From Polaromonas sp. A23 (GTDB lineage Bacteria > Pseudomonadota > Gammaproteobacteria > Burkholderiales > Burkholderiaceae_C), in the NCBI RefSeq assembly GCF_002001015.1, contig NZ_MUNO01000022.1:62001-126000 (forward strand): 64,000 nt of DNA. Reading direction: 5' to 3'. This document shows positions 54,163-63,141 of this stretch, one piece after another. The notes under the pieces were generated by a model. It was not told where the DNA came from. It was given only the letters and a program-made list of their open reading frames with translations, and ran no database searches. Position 1 is the stretch's first letter. Each line of letters starts with the position of its first letter. The translations under genes and the position numbers were made by a program.

Positions 54163-55518
54163 TTACGTTTTGACCAAAAGCCCATCCAGACGCCTGTCCC
54201 AGTTGACACCAGGCAGCGCAGCAGACAGTTGCGCATCACTGAGCGCAAACGTGCTGCGCAGCACCTGGGCCAGCACGGCGCGGTAGTCGTGGTGCGCGGG
54301 CAGGTCGCGGCCTTCGTTGAGGTTGCCGCTCGCCAGGCCGGTCCACTGGCCGTGCCAGCGCCCGCCGTTCACCCGACTGCCAACCAGCCACATCGCGTTG
54401 CCAAAGCCGTGGTCGGTGCCGCGCGTGCCGTTCTCCGCGCTGGTCCGGCCGAACTCGCTCATGACCACAATCACGTCGCCCGCCTCGGAAAAATCCTGCC
54501 GAAGCTGGGCAATGCCGCGCGCCAGGTTACCCAGATTGTTGGCCAGCTGGCCGGTCACGGCCCCCTGATTGGCATGGGTGTCCCAACCGCCGGCAGATAA
54601 AAACCCAAGGCGCAGGCCGCGGTCGTTGCGCATCAAGATACCGAGATGTTGTGCATCAAGCTGCGAGCCCACCGGGTCCGGTGCACCGTTGCTGGCCGCC
54701 AGCATTTGTGCCGACTGGGCTTGCGCGCTGGCAGGCGTGCCGTCGCGGTCCAGCTTGCGATCGGTCATCGGCATGGCGGCGGCCATCGTATTGCGGCGCG
54801 CGTCGGCCGCGGTTTTTTCGGTACTGAGCTCCTGGGCGCTTTGCATGCGGCTACCGGCGCCCTGGCGAAAGGCTTCGCTGATCTTGTCGTTGCCGGCGTA
54901 AAGATCCATCAGCGCCTGCCGTGTTTTCTCATTGGCCAGCACACCGGTTCTTTCGGCTGCCTGCCCGCGCGGTATCAGTTTGACGGAAGCCGGTCCGCCC
55001 AGAATGGCCGGATTGGCTTCGCCCACACCCAGTGCAGCCGCAGGCCCGGTGCGCAAGCCGGCCACCTTGTTGAGCCAGCCTGGCGCACCGCTGCTCTTGC
55101 CGGGCTGCGCTATTTCCATCTGGTACTGCGCATCAAAGTGCGAACGGTTCGGCGCCGGCAAACCTGCCGCCGGCACAAAGCTGAGCACGCCCTGCTGCCA
55201 CAGCGGCAGCAAGGGGCTCAGCGCCGGATGCAGGGCAAAGGTGTTGTCCAGCCGCAGTGCGGTCTGCGCGCTGCCATCTGGCGCGGCAATGGCTATGTTG
55301 GGCCGCAGGGCGTAATAGTCGCGGTCGGCGTAGGGCACCAGGGCCGAGAGGCCGTCATAGGCGCCGCGCAGGAAAACAACCACCATGCGGCCGCCTGCAA
55401 GCGCAGTATTGCCCGGCGCCAGGGCCTGCGCCCAGGCGCCGGCTCCCAGGGGAAACGCAGACAGCGCACCCAGGCGCAACAACTCGCGACGACGCGAGAA
55501 AAACAAATCTGGATTCAT
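54163..55518 (-). CDS. DUF1501 family Tat-secreted protein
   Basis: This 451-aa protein has a twin-arginine-type leader (SRRRELLRLGALSAFPLGAG). It contains the DUF1501 segments VVVFLRGAYDGLSALVPY, RSHFDAQ near residue 105, and VIVVMSEFGRTSAENGTRGTDHG with NAMWLVG. The DUF1501 fold is sulfatase/phosphatase-like, but the function is unknown. GAGGAG five bases before the ATG at 55518 is preferred over an upstream ATG at 55554 that overlaps the DUF1800 stop as ATGA. It is the second gene of a DUF1800-DUF1501 operon. Confidence 0.88.
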   Translation of the reverse strand: MNPDLFFSRRRELLRLGALSAFPLGAGAWAQALAPGNTALAGGRMVVVFLRGAYDGLSALVPYADRDYYALRPNIAIAAPDGSAQTALRLDNTFALHPALSPLLPLWQQGVLSFVPAAGLPAPNRSHFDAQYQMEIAQPGKSSGAPGWLNKVAGLRTGPAAALGVGEANPAILGGPASVKLIPRGQAAERTGVLANEKTRQALMDLYAGNDKISEAFRQGAGSRMQSAQELSTEKTAADARRNTMAAAMPMTDRKLDRDGTPASAQAQSAQMLAASNGAPDPVGSQLDAQHLGILMRNDRGLRLGFLSAGGWDTHANQGAVTGQLANNLGNLARGIAQLRQDFSEAGDVIVVMSEFGRTSAENGTRGTDHGFGNAMWLVGSRVNGGRWHGQWTGLASGNLNEGRDLPAHHDYRAVLAQVLRSTFALSDAQLSAALPGVNWDRRLDGLLVKT

Positions 55519-55550
55519 GGGAACTCCTCGGCTCAGGTTCAATTTTTGGC

Positions 55551-56981
55551 TCATTTGCGCATGAAGTCAGGGCTGGCCAGCATGAGGCCGGTGCGTAGCG
55601 GCGCAGCCTCGCGCGAGACGCGTTCACGCGTGGCGCTGCTCAAAAAAACATTCAGGTACGCAGGCTCCGGGATGCGCTGCGCCACGCCCATGGCGTAGTC
55701 GGCACGCCGCGTCAACGCTTCAGGCGCGAGCCAGGTGGCGGCATCGGTCTTGTAGCCGTCGGGTGTTTGCCAGCCATGCATGGGCTGCCCTGCTTGCGCG
55801 AGGAAACCCAGCGTCTGCACGATGTCACGGCGCTCCCGGACGCCGCCGCCAGCGGTCAGCGCAGAACACGCAAAGTCCAGCGGCGTCTTGAAGAGTTCGT
55901 TGTTCGCAGCCCAGAACTCCGGCGCAGCCACCAGCGTGCGCATGACGGCCCGGGTATCGCCCCGGGTGCCCAGAAAAGTCTTGCTCAGCCGGTCCACCAG
56001 CGCCGGGGGCGGCTTGTCTGTCACAAAAAAAGTTGCCAGCCGCGTGGCTATTCTTCGCGCCGTGGCCGGATGGCGCGCAAGAAAGCGAATGGCTTCTTCG
56101 CCTTCAGCCATGCCCTGGGGCGAATAGGTGCGGCCGAGAAGGGTTTTGCTGCCGCCGTCATGCAGGCGTTCGGCAAAACGGAAGCCCTCACCACCACGCA
56201 GATTCACCGTCCAGCCGGTCAGAATGCGGGCCAGTTCGCGCACATCGTTTTGCGTATAGCCGCCGCTGACACCCAGCGTGTGCAGCTCCATCAGTTCCCT
56301 GGCGTAGTTTTCGTTCAGCCCCTTGTTGTTGCTCTGTGCCTGGTCCAGGTAAAGCAGCATGGCCGGATGGCGGGCGCTGGCCAACAGCAAGTCTTCAAAG
56401 CGTCCGAGAGCGTTGGGCCGGATCACGTTGACCACGTAATGGCCAACGAACGGGCGCACCGGCCCTTTGCCGACAAACACATTGAGGTGGTTGAACCAGA
56501 ACTCGGTCATGCGGGCAAGCAAAGGGTTTTCAACGACGGGGTCGCTGCAGGCCATCAGCCGCCAGGCTGCGGCGCTTTGGGCCATCTCGCGGCTGAACTT
56601 TTCTCCTACCTCGGCGGCAGGCGTCGCGGCTTGCTCCCGCATGGTTTTGCGCGCTTCGCGTTCGGCATGGAAGTCGCGCGCAATGTCGTTGAGCGGTGCG
56701 TTGATGCCCGCCAGTTCAGCGGGAATGTTGGGCGGGCGCCGGCTGGCAGCGAAAGCTTCGTCGATCTGTTGCAGAGCCCAAGTACGCGGGGCCACTTCGG
56801 CAGCCTGCGCGGACGCGGGCGTGGGTGCGTAGCCGAGGCGTGAAGTGGCTCGCCAGGCGGCTGCCGTGTTGGGGCCGGGTTGGCCACCATCGGTCTGGGC
56901 ATGCAGCGCGGGAACGCCCAACAAGGCGAGGCCGGTACATGCCAGCGCGAACCCGCGCACCCACTTGATTTTCTGGGACAT
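55551..56981 (-). CDS. DUF1800 family secreted protein
   Basis: This 476-aa protein has a signal peptide ending near LHAQ (about residue 29) and the DUF1800 landmarks TEFWFNHLNVFVGK, HPAMLLYLDQAQSNNKGLNEN, YARELMELHTLGVSGGYTQND and ARILTGW. AGGAG six bases before the ATG fixes the start. DUF1800 and DUF1501 genes are a well-known pair of unknown function in many bacteria, thought to be exported. Confidence 0.9.
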   Translation of the reverse strand: MSQKIKWVRGFALACTGLALLGVPALHAQTDGGQPGPNTAAAWRATSRLGYAPTPASAQAAEVAPRTWALQQIDEAFAASRRPPNIPAELAGINAPLNDIARDFHAEREARKTMREQAATPAAEVGEKFSREMAQSAAAWRLMACSDPVVENPLLARMTEFWFNHLNVFVGKGPVRPFVGHYVVNVIRPNALGRFEDLLLASARHPAMLLYLDQAQSNNKGLNENYARELMELHTLGVSGGYTQNDVRELARILTGWTVNLRGGEGFRFAERLHDGGSKTLLGRTYSPQGMAEGEEAIRFLARHPATARRIATRLATFFVTDKPPPALVDRLSKTFLGTRGDTRAVMRTLVAAPEFWAANNELFKTPLDFACSALTAGGGVRERRDIVQTLGFLAQAGQPMHGWQTPDGYKTDAATWLAPEALTRRADYAMGVAQRIPEPAYLNVFLSSATRERVSREAAPLRTGLMLASPDFMRK

Positions 56982-57074
56982 GGATCACTCCTGAGAGGCT
57001 CCATTTAACGCCCGCTCGGCGCTGCGCGTTGAATACTGCGCGCAGCTTTACACAGTTTTTACCAAGCTCGCGGC

Positions 57075-58070
57075 TTACAGCGTCAGGATGGTGCAGCCGG
57101 TGGTCTTGCGGGCTTCCAGGGAAATGTGCGCGTCCTTTACCTGCGCCAACGGGAAGCGCTGATCGATGCGGATCTTGACCTTGCCGCTGCCGACCATGGC
57201 AAACAGCTCATCGGCCATGGCCTGCGTGCTCTCGCGCGTGGCGATATGCGTAAACAGCGTGGGTCGGGAGACGTACAGCGAACCCTTGGCGGCCAGCAGG
57301 CCGATATCCAGCGGCTCGACCTTGCCGGAAGCATTGCCAAAATTGGCGAGCAGGCCGAAAGGACGAAGACAGTCGAGCGACTTGAGGAAAGTGTCCTTGC
57401 CGACCGAGTCGTAAACCACCTTCACACCCTGGCCGCCGGTGATCTCCTTGACACGCGCAACAAAATCTTCCTTCGCATAGTTGATGGCGAAGGCCGCACC
57501 CTGTGCCTTGGCAAGTGCGCACTTTTCGTCGGAGCCTGCCGTGCCTATGAGTTGCAGCCCCATGGCCTTGGCCCACTGGCAAGCGATCAGGCCCACACCA
57601 CCGGCGGCGGCATGGAAAAGCACAAAGTCGCCGGACTTCAGCCCGCCCTGCGGCTGGGTGCGGCTGAGCAGGTACTGCACTGTCAGGCCCTTGAGCATCA
57701 TGGCGGCACCCGTCTCGAACGAAATGTCGTCAGGCAGCTTGCACACACACTTGGCCGGCATCACCCGAACTTCACAGTAGCTGCCCGGGGGCTGGCTTGC
57801 ATAGGCCGCGCGATCACCCGCCTTCAGGTGCGTCACCCCTTCGCCAACCGCCTCCACCACGCCCGAAGCTTCCATGCCCAGCTGCAGCGGCATGGGCAGC
57901 TTGTACAAACCGTCGCGCTGGTACACATCGATGTAGTTCAGGCCCACGGCTTTGTGGCGGATACGAATCTCGCCCGGCCCCGGATCACCGACGCTCACCT
58001 CCACGAGTTTGAGTTCTTCCGGTCCGCCGTTCTGGTCAATGCGGACGGCTAGTGAAGTGGTCTGGGCCAT
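57075..58070 (-). CDS. Quinone oxidoreductase (zinc-independent MDR family)
   Basis: This is a 331-aa NADPH-dependent reductase of the QOR/zeta-crystallin type. It begins MAQTTSLAVRIDQNGGPEEL and contains GLNYIDVYQRDGLYK, then LGMEASGVVEAVGEGV and the nucleotide site HAAAGGVGLIACQWAKAMG. No zinc-ligand cysteine pattern is present. The ATG at 58070 gives the usual start; an open extension to 58175 is unlikely to be translated. Confidence 0.93.
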   Translation of the reverse strand: MAQTTSLAVRIDQNGGPEELKLVEVSVGDPGPGEIRIRHKAVGLNYIDVYQRDGLYKLPMPLQLGMEASGVVEAVGEGVTHLKAGDRAAYASQPPGSYCEVRVMPAKCVCKLPDDISFETGAAMMLKGLTVQYLLSRTQPQGGLKSGDFVLFHAAAGGVGLIACQWAKAMGLQLIGTAGSDEKCALAKAQGAAFAINYAKEDFVARVKEITGGQGVKVVYDSVGKDTFLKSLDCLRPFGLLANFGNASGKVEPLDIGLLAAKGSLYVSRPTLFTHIATRESTQAMADELFAMVGSGKVKIRIDQRFPLAQVKDAHISLEARKTTGCTILTL

Positions 58071-58248
58071 GGTGGTTTTCCTTGAATGCGATGGAAGGGA
58101 TGCAAAAAGAAGATGCATCCTGCCACGAATCAACAGTGCCTGCCCGACCAAGAAAAGGGTCGCCCGGCCCGGCACCGGGGTTTGACATTGCTTCGTGAAC
58201 CGGCCTCGCAGGTCGTGCTTGATTTCCTGCGCTGCCGGTCACATCGGA

Positions 58249-59352
58249 TTACTTCGCCCGCCAGCCCAGACCTTTGGCATGCAGACTCTGCACATAGAGC
58301 TTGTCGGCGGTTTCCGTGACTGCCGTGGTTTCCGGATAGGCCCCGGCCGGGTCCTGCAGGTCGGCGACGATTTTTCCGTCTTCTGTGAAGGCCATGACAT
58401 GCCCATACGATTTGGGAATGGGCCACATGGTGCGCGGAAGTCTCAGCGTGAGCTTGCGCAGGAATGGCTTGCCCGCCATGTTGTCAATCGCAGGGTTTCT
58501 GGGTTTGGCCAACCCGAGCCATATCTTGCCGTCCAGGCCGCGCATGAGGTTGTCTGGATACCCAGGCAGATTGTCCAGCAGCACACTGGCTTGCGGATTT
58601 GCTTGCGCCACGTCCAGGTTGCTGGCATCCGCCGCAATTTTCCACACCCTGTACTTGCCGGTTTCGGCAACGAACAAGGCTTTGCCGTCCTGGCTCAAGG
58701 CAACGCCATTGGCAAAGCTCAGGCCTTTGGCAACAACACGTGTACCGCGGGTGGCGGGGTCATATTCCAGAATGCGTCCGGTGGAAGACTGCTCCAGGAT
58801 GTCCAGCACACTGGCTTCGAAGGTGCCGCCCCAGAGAGCCGGCGCAAACCGCGTGGACGCATCACTCAGGTAGATTTTTCCGTTGCCCGCCACCACAACA
58901 GCATCGGCATACCGAATCGGATCGTCGCCGACCTTGTCAGCCAGCACGGTAATTTTTTTGTCCGGGCTGATGGACAGCAAGCCTTTCACCGCATCGGCTG
59001 CAATCAGGTTGCCTGCAACATCAAAGTCAAATCCGAGCACCCTGCCGCCGGTGTTGGCAAATACTTCCTGTGCGCCGCCATCCGGATTCATACGCAGGAT
59101 GTTGCCGCTGACAACGGTCGCGTACAGCTTGCCGTCTTTGGCCACAACAATATGCTCGGGTCCTTCCTCCGAGCCCAGGGAAATCATTTGCAAACCAGCC
59201 AGCCTGTTGTTCACCGCGTGCGGCCCGGCGTAGCCCGGTGCGGGAGGCGCCGCCCAGCTGACAGGCTCGACAGGCACCGGCCAGAAACTGAGGTAAGCAG
59301 CCAGCATTGCAAGAATGATGACCAGGGTGAAGGCGGCTTTTTTGATGGGCAT
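58249..59352 (-). CDS. SMP-30/gluconolactonase/strictosidine-synthase-like beta-propeller protein
   Basis: This 367-aa protein has an N-terminal membrane anchor or uncleaved signal (AAFTLVIILAMLAAYLSFW). A six-bladed propeller follows, with the family segments GPEHIVVAKDGKLYATVVSG, the middle VVVAGNGKIYLSDASTRFA, and LSFANGVALSQDGKALFVAE. These match the strictosidine-synthase-like/APMAP group, members of which hydrolyse lactones or esters. The active site faces the periplasm if the first segment is an anchor. The substrate is unknown. Confidence 0.85.
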   Translation of the reverse strand: MPIKKAAFTLVIILAMLAAYLSFWPVPVEPVSWAAPPAPGYAGPHAVNNRLAGLQMISLGSEEGPEHIVVAKDGKLYATVVSGNILRMNPDGGAQEVFANTGGRVLGFDFDVAGNLIAADAVKGLLSISPDKKITVLADKVGDDPIRYADAVVVAGNGKIYLSDASTRFAPALWGGTFEASVLDILEQSSTGRILEYDPATRGTRVVAKGLSFANGVALSQDGKALFVAETGKYRVWKIAADASNLDVAQANPQASVLLDNLPGYPDNLMRGLDGKIWLGLAKPRNPAIDNMAGKPFLRKLTLRLPRTMWPIPKSYGHVMAFTEDGKIVADLQDPAGAYPETTAVTETADKLYVQSLHAKGLGWRAK

Positions 59353-59543
59353 GCCGCACTATAACTTTGGGAGGCCGCAAACGGAGTGAAGTGCCACTCT
59401 CGAAAACCCGGCACTATGCCCCAGGTTCACCCCCTGCCCTTCAACTCCGTTGCACGGGTCAGGGTTAGAGATATTTAGCCGACAGGCAAAAATATTTTCG
59501 GCACCTTGCGTCCAAATATTCCCCTCCGGCGTAAGTATGGGCA

Positions 59544-59561
59544 GAACGCAATATCGCGTTC
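59544..59561. promoter_or_regulatory. Inverted repeat upstream of the COG4315 gene
   Basis: GAACGC and GCGTTC flank AATATC, 45 bp before the gene start. The symmetry and position fit an operator; the regulator is unknown. Confidence 0.45.
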
Positions 59562-59605
59562 CGCTGGTTCACCTGTTGGTGACAATTCACAAGGAACACC
59601 TGATC

Positions 59606-59974
59606 ATGAAAAAGCAAACACTTCTGGCGGCAACATTATTGGCACTTCTGCACTTTGGCGTGCAGGCACAGCCCGTTGTGAAGGACGGCGCATTGGCCGA
59701 TGCAGCCGGGCGCACCGTGTACACCTTTGACAAGGACGCACCCAACAAGAGTAACTGCGCTGGTGGCTGCCTGGCAGCATGGCCGGCATTTGTGGCCAAG
59801 CCTGGTGCCGCGGCGGCCGGTAACTTTGGCTTGATCGACGCTGGGGGCGGCAAGCAGTGGACGGTGAATGGAAAACCGCTGTACTTCTTCGCCGGGGATG
59901 CCAAGCCAGGAGATCGCAATGGCGACGGCAACGGCGGCGTCTGGCACATCGTTTCACCCACTGCAGCGAAGTAA
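59606..59974 (+). CDS. COG4315 secreted repeat protein (lipoprotein_15 family)
   Basis: This 122-aa exported protein has a signal peptide ending near GVQAQ (about residue 22). It has two copies of the family motif: one around GRTVYTFDKDAPNKSNCAGG, with CLAAWPAF next, and one around GKPLYFFAGDAKPGDRNGDG ending GVWHIV. The family is of unknown function, usually periplasmic, and often lies near stress or ECF-type genes. AAGGA precedes the ATG at 59606; a longer frame to 59450 is not supported. It is on the same strand as the haem-protein operon, 231 bp downstream, but that operon has its own promoter. Confidence 0.9.
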   Translation: MKKQTLLAATLLALLHFGVQAQPVVKDGALADAAGRTVYTFDKDAPNKSNCAGGCLAAWPAFVAKPGAAAAGNFGLIDAGGGKQWTVNGKPLYFFAGDAKPGDRNGDGNGGVWHIVSPTAAK

Positions 59975-59987
59975 CACTTGCTCAACC

Positions 59988-60009
59988 AACCGGGCAACAA
60001 CGCCCGGTT
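59988..60009 (+). terminator. Hairpin after the COG4315 gene
   Basis: AACCGGGC and GCCCGGTT are a perfect 8-bp inverted repeat around AACAAC, 13 bp after the stop codon. There is no T-run, so it may be a weak terminator or a protecting hairpin. Confidence 0.5.
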
Positions 60010-60132
60010 GCGGCGTGCAGCCTGCCCGGCATGTCGACCCGGGTACCCCCGGGCTCGAGGCCACGCGGAGTTTGATGTCGCGCTCCCTGAAAATCGGCTT
60101 GCCCTCAAGCATGCAAGACCATTTGAACAACG

Positions 60133-60174
60133 TTGACTTAAATCAACGAACGCATCCTGTGCCGGGCCTAGCAT
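60133..60174 (+). promoter_or_regulatory. FNR/ANR-type class II promoter of the haem-protein operon
   Basis: TTGACTTAAATCAA at 60133-60146 matches the FNR box (TTGAT-N4-ATCAA) with a single mismatch. A -10 candidate TAGCAT lies at 60169-60174. The centres are 32 bp apart, exactly the spacing when FNR sits at -41.5 and the -10 box at about -9.5. The predicted start is near 60181, 25 bases before the gene. Confidence 0.75.
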
Positions 60175-60205
60175 GAGTTGAAGTTTCACAATGCGGAGAC
60201 ATCAA

Positions 60206-61639
60206 ATGGATGACCGTTTACGGTTCAAAGGGCTGGTTGCGGCCCTGGCTTTGTTTGGCGGGGGCTTGCTGCTGTCATGGCTCACCCACGGCACCGGGGT
60301 GGTTCACAACGATCCCAAACGCAGTATCAGCATCCCCAGGCAACTGACTGTGCCACTGCAGGTGCAAGCCGCTTACAACGGCTCGCATATGTTCTTTCGG
60401 TACCGCTGGCCGGCCGAAAAACCCGGAATCTTTCATGATGTTGTGAAGTTCGAAGACGGCAAATGGGTTCGCAAGGGTGCGGGTAATCCCGGCCCGGAGA
60501 AAGACGGAATCCATGAAGACCGGGTGGCGATGATGCTGGACGATGGCAGCGTGCCTGAGTTCGCCCGTTACGGCGGCTACATGGTGATCGGCTCCGGCAT
60601 CGACACTTTCACCAGGCATGCAAGCAAGGAAGAGGTTGAAGCGCACCCCCATCTGGGCAAGAAACTCAAAGGGGATGTGGTCACCAAGTCTTTGCCCGGA
60701 ACCCGCACGGACATCCATGACTGGTCCAGCGTGCAGCCCGAAGCGACACTCAAGGCGCAACGCGAAGCCGGCTATTTCCTCGACCTGTGGCACTGGCGCG
60801 GCCACCGCTCGAACCCGATCAACATGTCGGACGACCAGTTGATTGCAGAAGCACGTTTGGGCGACGCTGGCAAAAGTTCAGCCGGCAGCAACTGGGATGG
60901 CGAGAAAAAACAACCCAGGCTGATGTTCAACGCGGCCACTACCGGCTACAAGGCCCTGAAATGGGATGACGTGAAGCAAGGCAAGATTGCCCAGGATTCC
61001 ACTTATTTCCTGCGTGAAGGCGAAGCGGTGCCTTTTGATCCGGCTGCTGGCTGGGTCAACGGCGACACCTTGCCACGACGCACTTTGCGCACACCCGAAG
61101 GCTCCATGGCCGACATCGCGGTGCAGGGCAAGGGCCGCTGGGCCGATGGCTATTGGGATGTCACGCTCACGCGCAAACTCGACACCGGCAATCCGCTGGA
61201 CGACAAAACTCTCAAGGATCAGGGCGCTTACGCGGTTGCCTTCGCCATCCACCGCGATGCCACCGGCGGTCGCTGGCACTACGTTTCCTTGCCTGCTTCA
61301 CTCGGCCTGGGACGTGCCGGAGACATCGTGGCAACGCGCTTTGCAGGTGATGCGCCGCAATGGGGCACCCAATGGGCCAACGTCGAGCTGTTCTACCCCG
61401 GGCAGGTCAGCTGGCCGCACCTCAACAGCACAAAGCATGCGGGTGCTGAGTTCATCCGAAAGGGTCAGCCTGTGACAACACACCATAGCGTCGAACAACT
61501 CAAACATTACGGCATTGAAGCCGAATTTGCCGACGTCATTTATCGCCAGTGGCTGTGGACTCTGCTTGCCGGTGTTGCCCTGATCGCCGCTTTCGGCATC
61601 GCCCTCAACCAGCTGCTCAAACGCAACCCAGGAGTTTGA
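60206..61639 (+). CDS. Ethylbenzene-dehydrogenase-type haem-b-binding membrane protein
   Basis: This 477-aa protein has one N-terminal membrane helix (about 8-26), a large periplasmic EB_dh-type haem domain and a C-terminal helix (about 446-470). The domain belongs to the gamma-subunit family of ethylbenzene dehydrogenase, chlorate reductase and DMS dehydrogenase, which binds one haem b. Met62 in GSHMFFRYRW is a candidate axial ligand. No molybdenum or iron-sulfur subunit is nearby. GGAGA six bases before the ATG at 60206 is preferred over the ATG at 60191. It is followed after two bases by a membrane-protein gene and preceded by an FNR-type promoter. Confidence 0.85.
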   Translation: MDDRLRFKGLVAALALFGGGLLLSWLTHGTGVVHNDPKRSISIPRQLTVPLQVQAAYNGSHMFFRYRWPAEKPGIFHDVVKFEDGKWVRKGAGNPGPEKDGIHEDRVAMMLDDGSVPEFARYGGYMVIGSGIDTFTRHASKEEVEAHPHLGKKLKGDVVTKSLPGTRTDIHDWSSVQPEATLKAQREAGYFLDLWHWRGHRSNPINMSDDQLIAEARLGDAGKSSAGSNWDGEKKQPRLMFNAATTGYKALKWDDVKQGKIAQDSTYFLREGEAVPFDPAAGWVNGDTLPRRTLRTPEGSMADIAVQGKGRWADGYWDVTLTRKLDTGNPLDDKTLKDQGAYAVAFAIHRDATGGRWHYVSLPASLGLGRAGDIVATRFAGDAPQWGTQWANVELFYPGQVSWPHLNSTKHAGAEFIRKGQPVTTHHSVEQLKHYGIEAEFADVIYRQWLWTLLAGVALIAAFGIALNQLLKRNPGV

Positions 61640-61641
61640 CC

Positions 61642-62193
61642 ATGGCCCCGTATCACGTTTTGATGGTTCACTTTCCCATCGCCTTGTGGATGACCGCCAC
61701 ACTGGTCATCCTGTTTCGCGCCTTTTCCGATGGACCGCTAGCCAAGTCGGTGGACCATGCGCTCGTCCCCCTGCTCAGCATCAGCCTGATCTTCGGCGTG
61801 ATCGCCTTCTCGATTGGCCTCATGGTCTGGCCCTGGGAAACCATTTCCGCTTCGGCAGTCGGGCGCAACCATGTGCTGACGGCGAGCTGGACGGTGGCGT
61901 ACTGGGCCCTTGTCCTGTTTGTGCGCTGGCGCCGTGGTGAAGGCGTGTGGGATGGCATGACGCGATGGATCATGGCCGGTCTGGCACTGCTGGGAAGCGC
62001 GCTGCTGGGCATCACCGGCACGCTCGGCGGTCATCTGGTGGGCATCTATACCGAGGTGTCGGCCGGACTGCGCCTGCTGGGCTGGGAGGTCTACACCACC
62101 TACTATGTGCCCGACATGGCCCTGGCAGGCATCGGCATCATTGCCGTCATGCTGTTGGTCCTGGGATGGTGGAGTCGCAGCAGGATCCGGTAA
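61642..62193 (+). CDS. DUF2231-like inner-membrane protein, partner of the haem protein
   Basis: This 183-aa protein is almost all membrane-embedded, with four or five helices. It begins MAPYHVLMVHFPIALWMTAT, the HFPIAL signature of DUF2231-type proteins, with His5 and His10 positioned as possible haem ligands. The start is two bases after the stop of the EB_dh gene, and AGGAG lies within its last codons, so the two are translated together. It probably anchors the haem protein or passes electrons to or from quinone; that is inference. Confidence 0.8.
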   Translation: MAPYHVLMVHFPIALWMTATLVILFRAFSDGPLAKSVDHALVPLLSISLIFGVIAFSIGLMVWPWETISASAVGRNHVLTASWTVAYWALVLFVRWRRGEGVWDGMTRWIMAGLALLGSALLGITGTLGGHLVGIYTEVSAGLRLLGWEVYTTYYVPDMALAGIGIIAVMLLVLGWWSRSRIR

Positions 62194-62310
62194 GCGCCAT
62201 CGTCCAGCTTCATCTGGAGCGCCTCGGCAGTTCATCGGCCACTGCGAAAGTATGGCTACACCTTTCCTGCAGCCCTGACGGGGGGCGTTGCCCTGTTGCG
62301 AAGGTCACGA

Positions 62311-63105
62311 TCAGAAGCTGCCTGGATAGGCTCCGCCGTCGGCCAGCACGTTCTGGCCGGTCATGTAGCCGGCATGCACGCTGCACAAAAAGGCGCAAAT
62401 CGCACCAAATTCTTCAGGCGAGCCAAAACGCTGCGCGGGAATGGTCTTGCGGCGCGCTTCCATCAGAACTTCCATCGGCTGGCCGGTTTTTTCCGCCGCG
62501 CCTTTCATGGTTCCCTTGAGCCGGTCGGTGTCAAAAGCACCGGGCAACAGGTTATTGATGGTGACGCCCTGGCTTGCAAGCTTGCTGCGCGCGATGCCGG
62601 CGACAAAACCGGTCAGGCCGCTACGCGCACCGTTGGACAAGCCAAGAATGTCGATCGGCGCCTTCACCGCGCTGGAAGTGATGTTCACGATGCGGCCAAA
62701 ACCGCGTGCGGCCATGCCGTCGACAGTGGCCTTGATCAGCTCGATGGGGGTCAGCATATTGGCATCCACGGCCTTGATCCATGCGTCACGGTCCCAGTCA
62801 CGAAAATCGCCGGGCGCTGGACCGCCGGCATTGGTGACCACGATGTCGAAGTCTTTGCGCACCGCAAAAACAGCGGCCCGGCCTTCTACCGTCGTGATGT
62901 CTGCAGCAACAAACTGAACGCTGGCGCCTGCAGGCCGACCGCCGTCAGCTATCAACATGGAAGCCGCGGCTTCAAGAACCTGCGCGCCACGGGCCACTAT
63001 CAGCACGTTCACGCCCTCGCGCACCAGCGCCTGGGCACAACCCAGGCCCAGGCCCTTGCTTGCACCGCATACCAGTGCCCATTTGCCTGCAATACCTAAA
63101 TCCAT
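62311..63105 (-). CDS. SDR-family oxidoreductase lacking the YxxxK motif
   Basis: This 264-aa protein has the SDR cofactor motif (LVCGASKGLGLGCAQALVRE) and VTNAGGPAPGD, and it ends DGGAYPGSF. In place of the catalytic YSxxK segment it has LSNGARSGL, so both the tyrosine and the lysine are missing, although the active-site serine region (NITSSAVKAP) remains. Similar divergent members exist among 3-oxoacyl-ACP-reductase-like proteins. I chose the ATG at 63105; a GTG four codons upstream is also possible. It is convergent with the haem operon. Confidence 0.85.
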   Translation of the reverse strand: MDLGIAGKWALVCGASKGLGLGCAQALVREGVNVLIVARGAQVLEAAASMLIADGGRPAGASVQFVAADITTVEGRAAVFAVRKDFDIVVTNAGGPAPGDFRDWDRDAWIKAVDANMLTPIELIKATVDGMAARGFGRIVNITSSAVKAPIDILGLSNGARSGLTGFVAGIARSKLASQGVTINNLLPGAFDTDRLKGTMKGAAEKTGQPMEVLMEARRKTIPAQRFGSPEEFGAICAFLCSVHAGYMTGQNVLADGGAYPGSF

Positions 63106-63141
63106 AATAATTTCCACTTAATCGTTGGGAGGTGATGAGCC

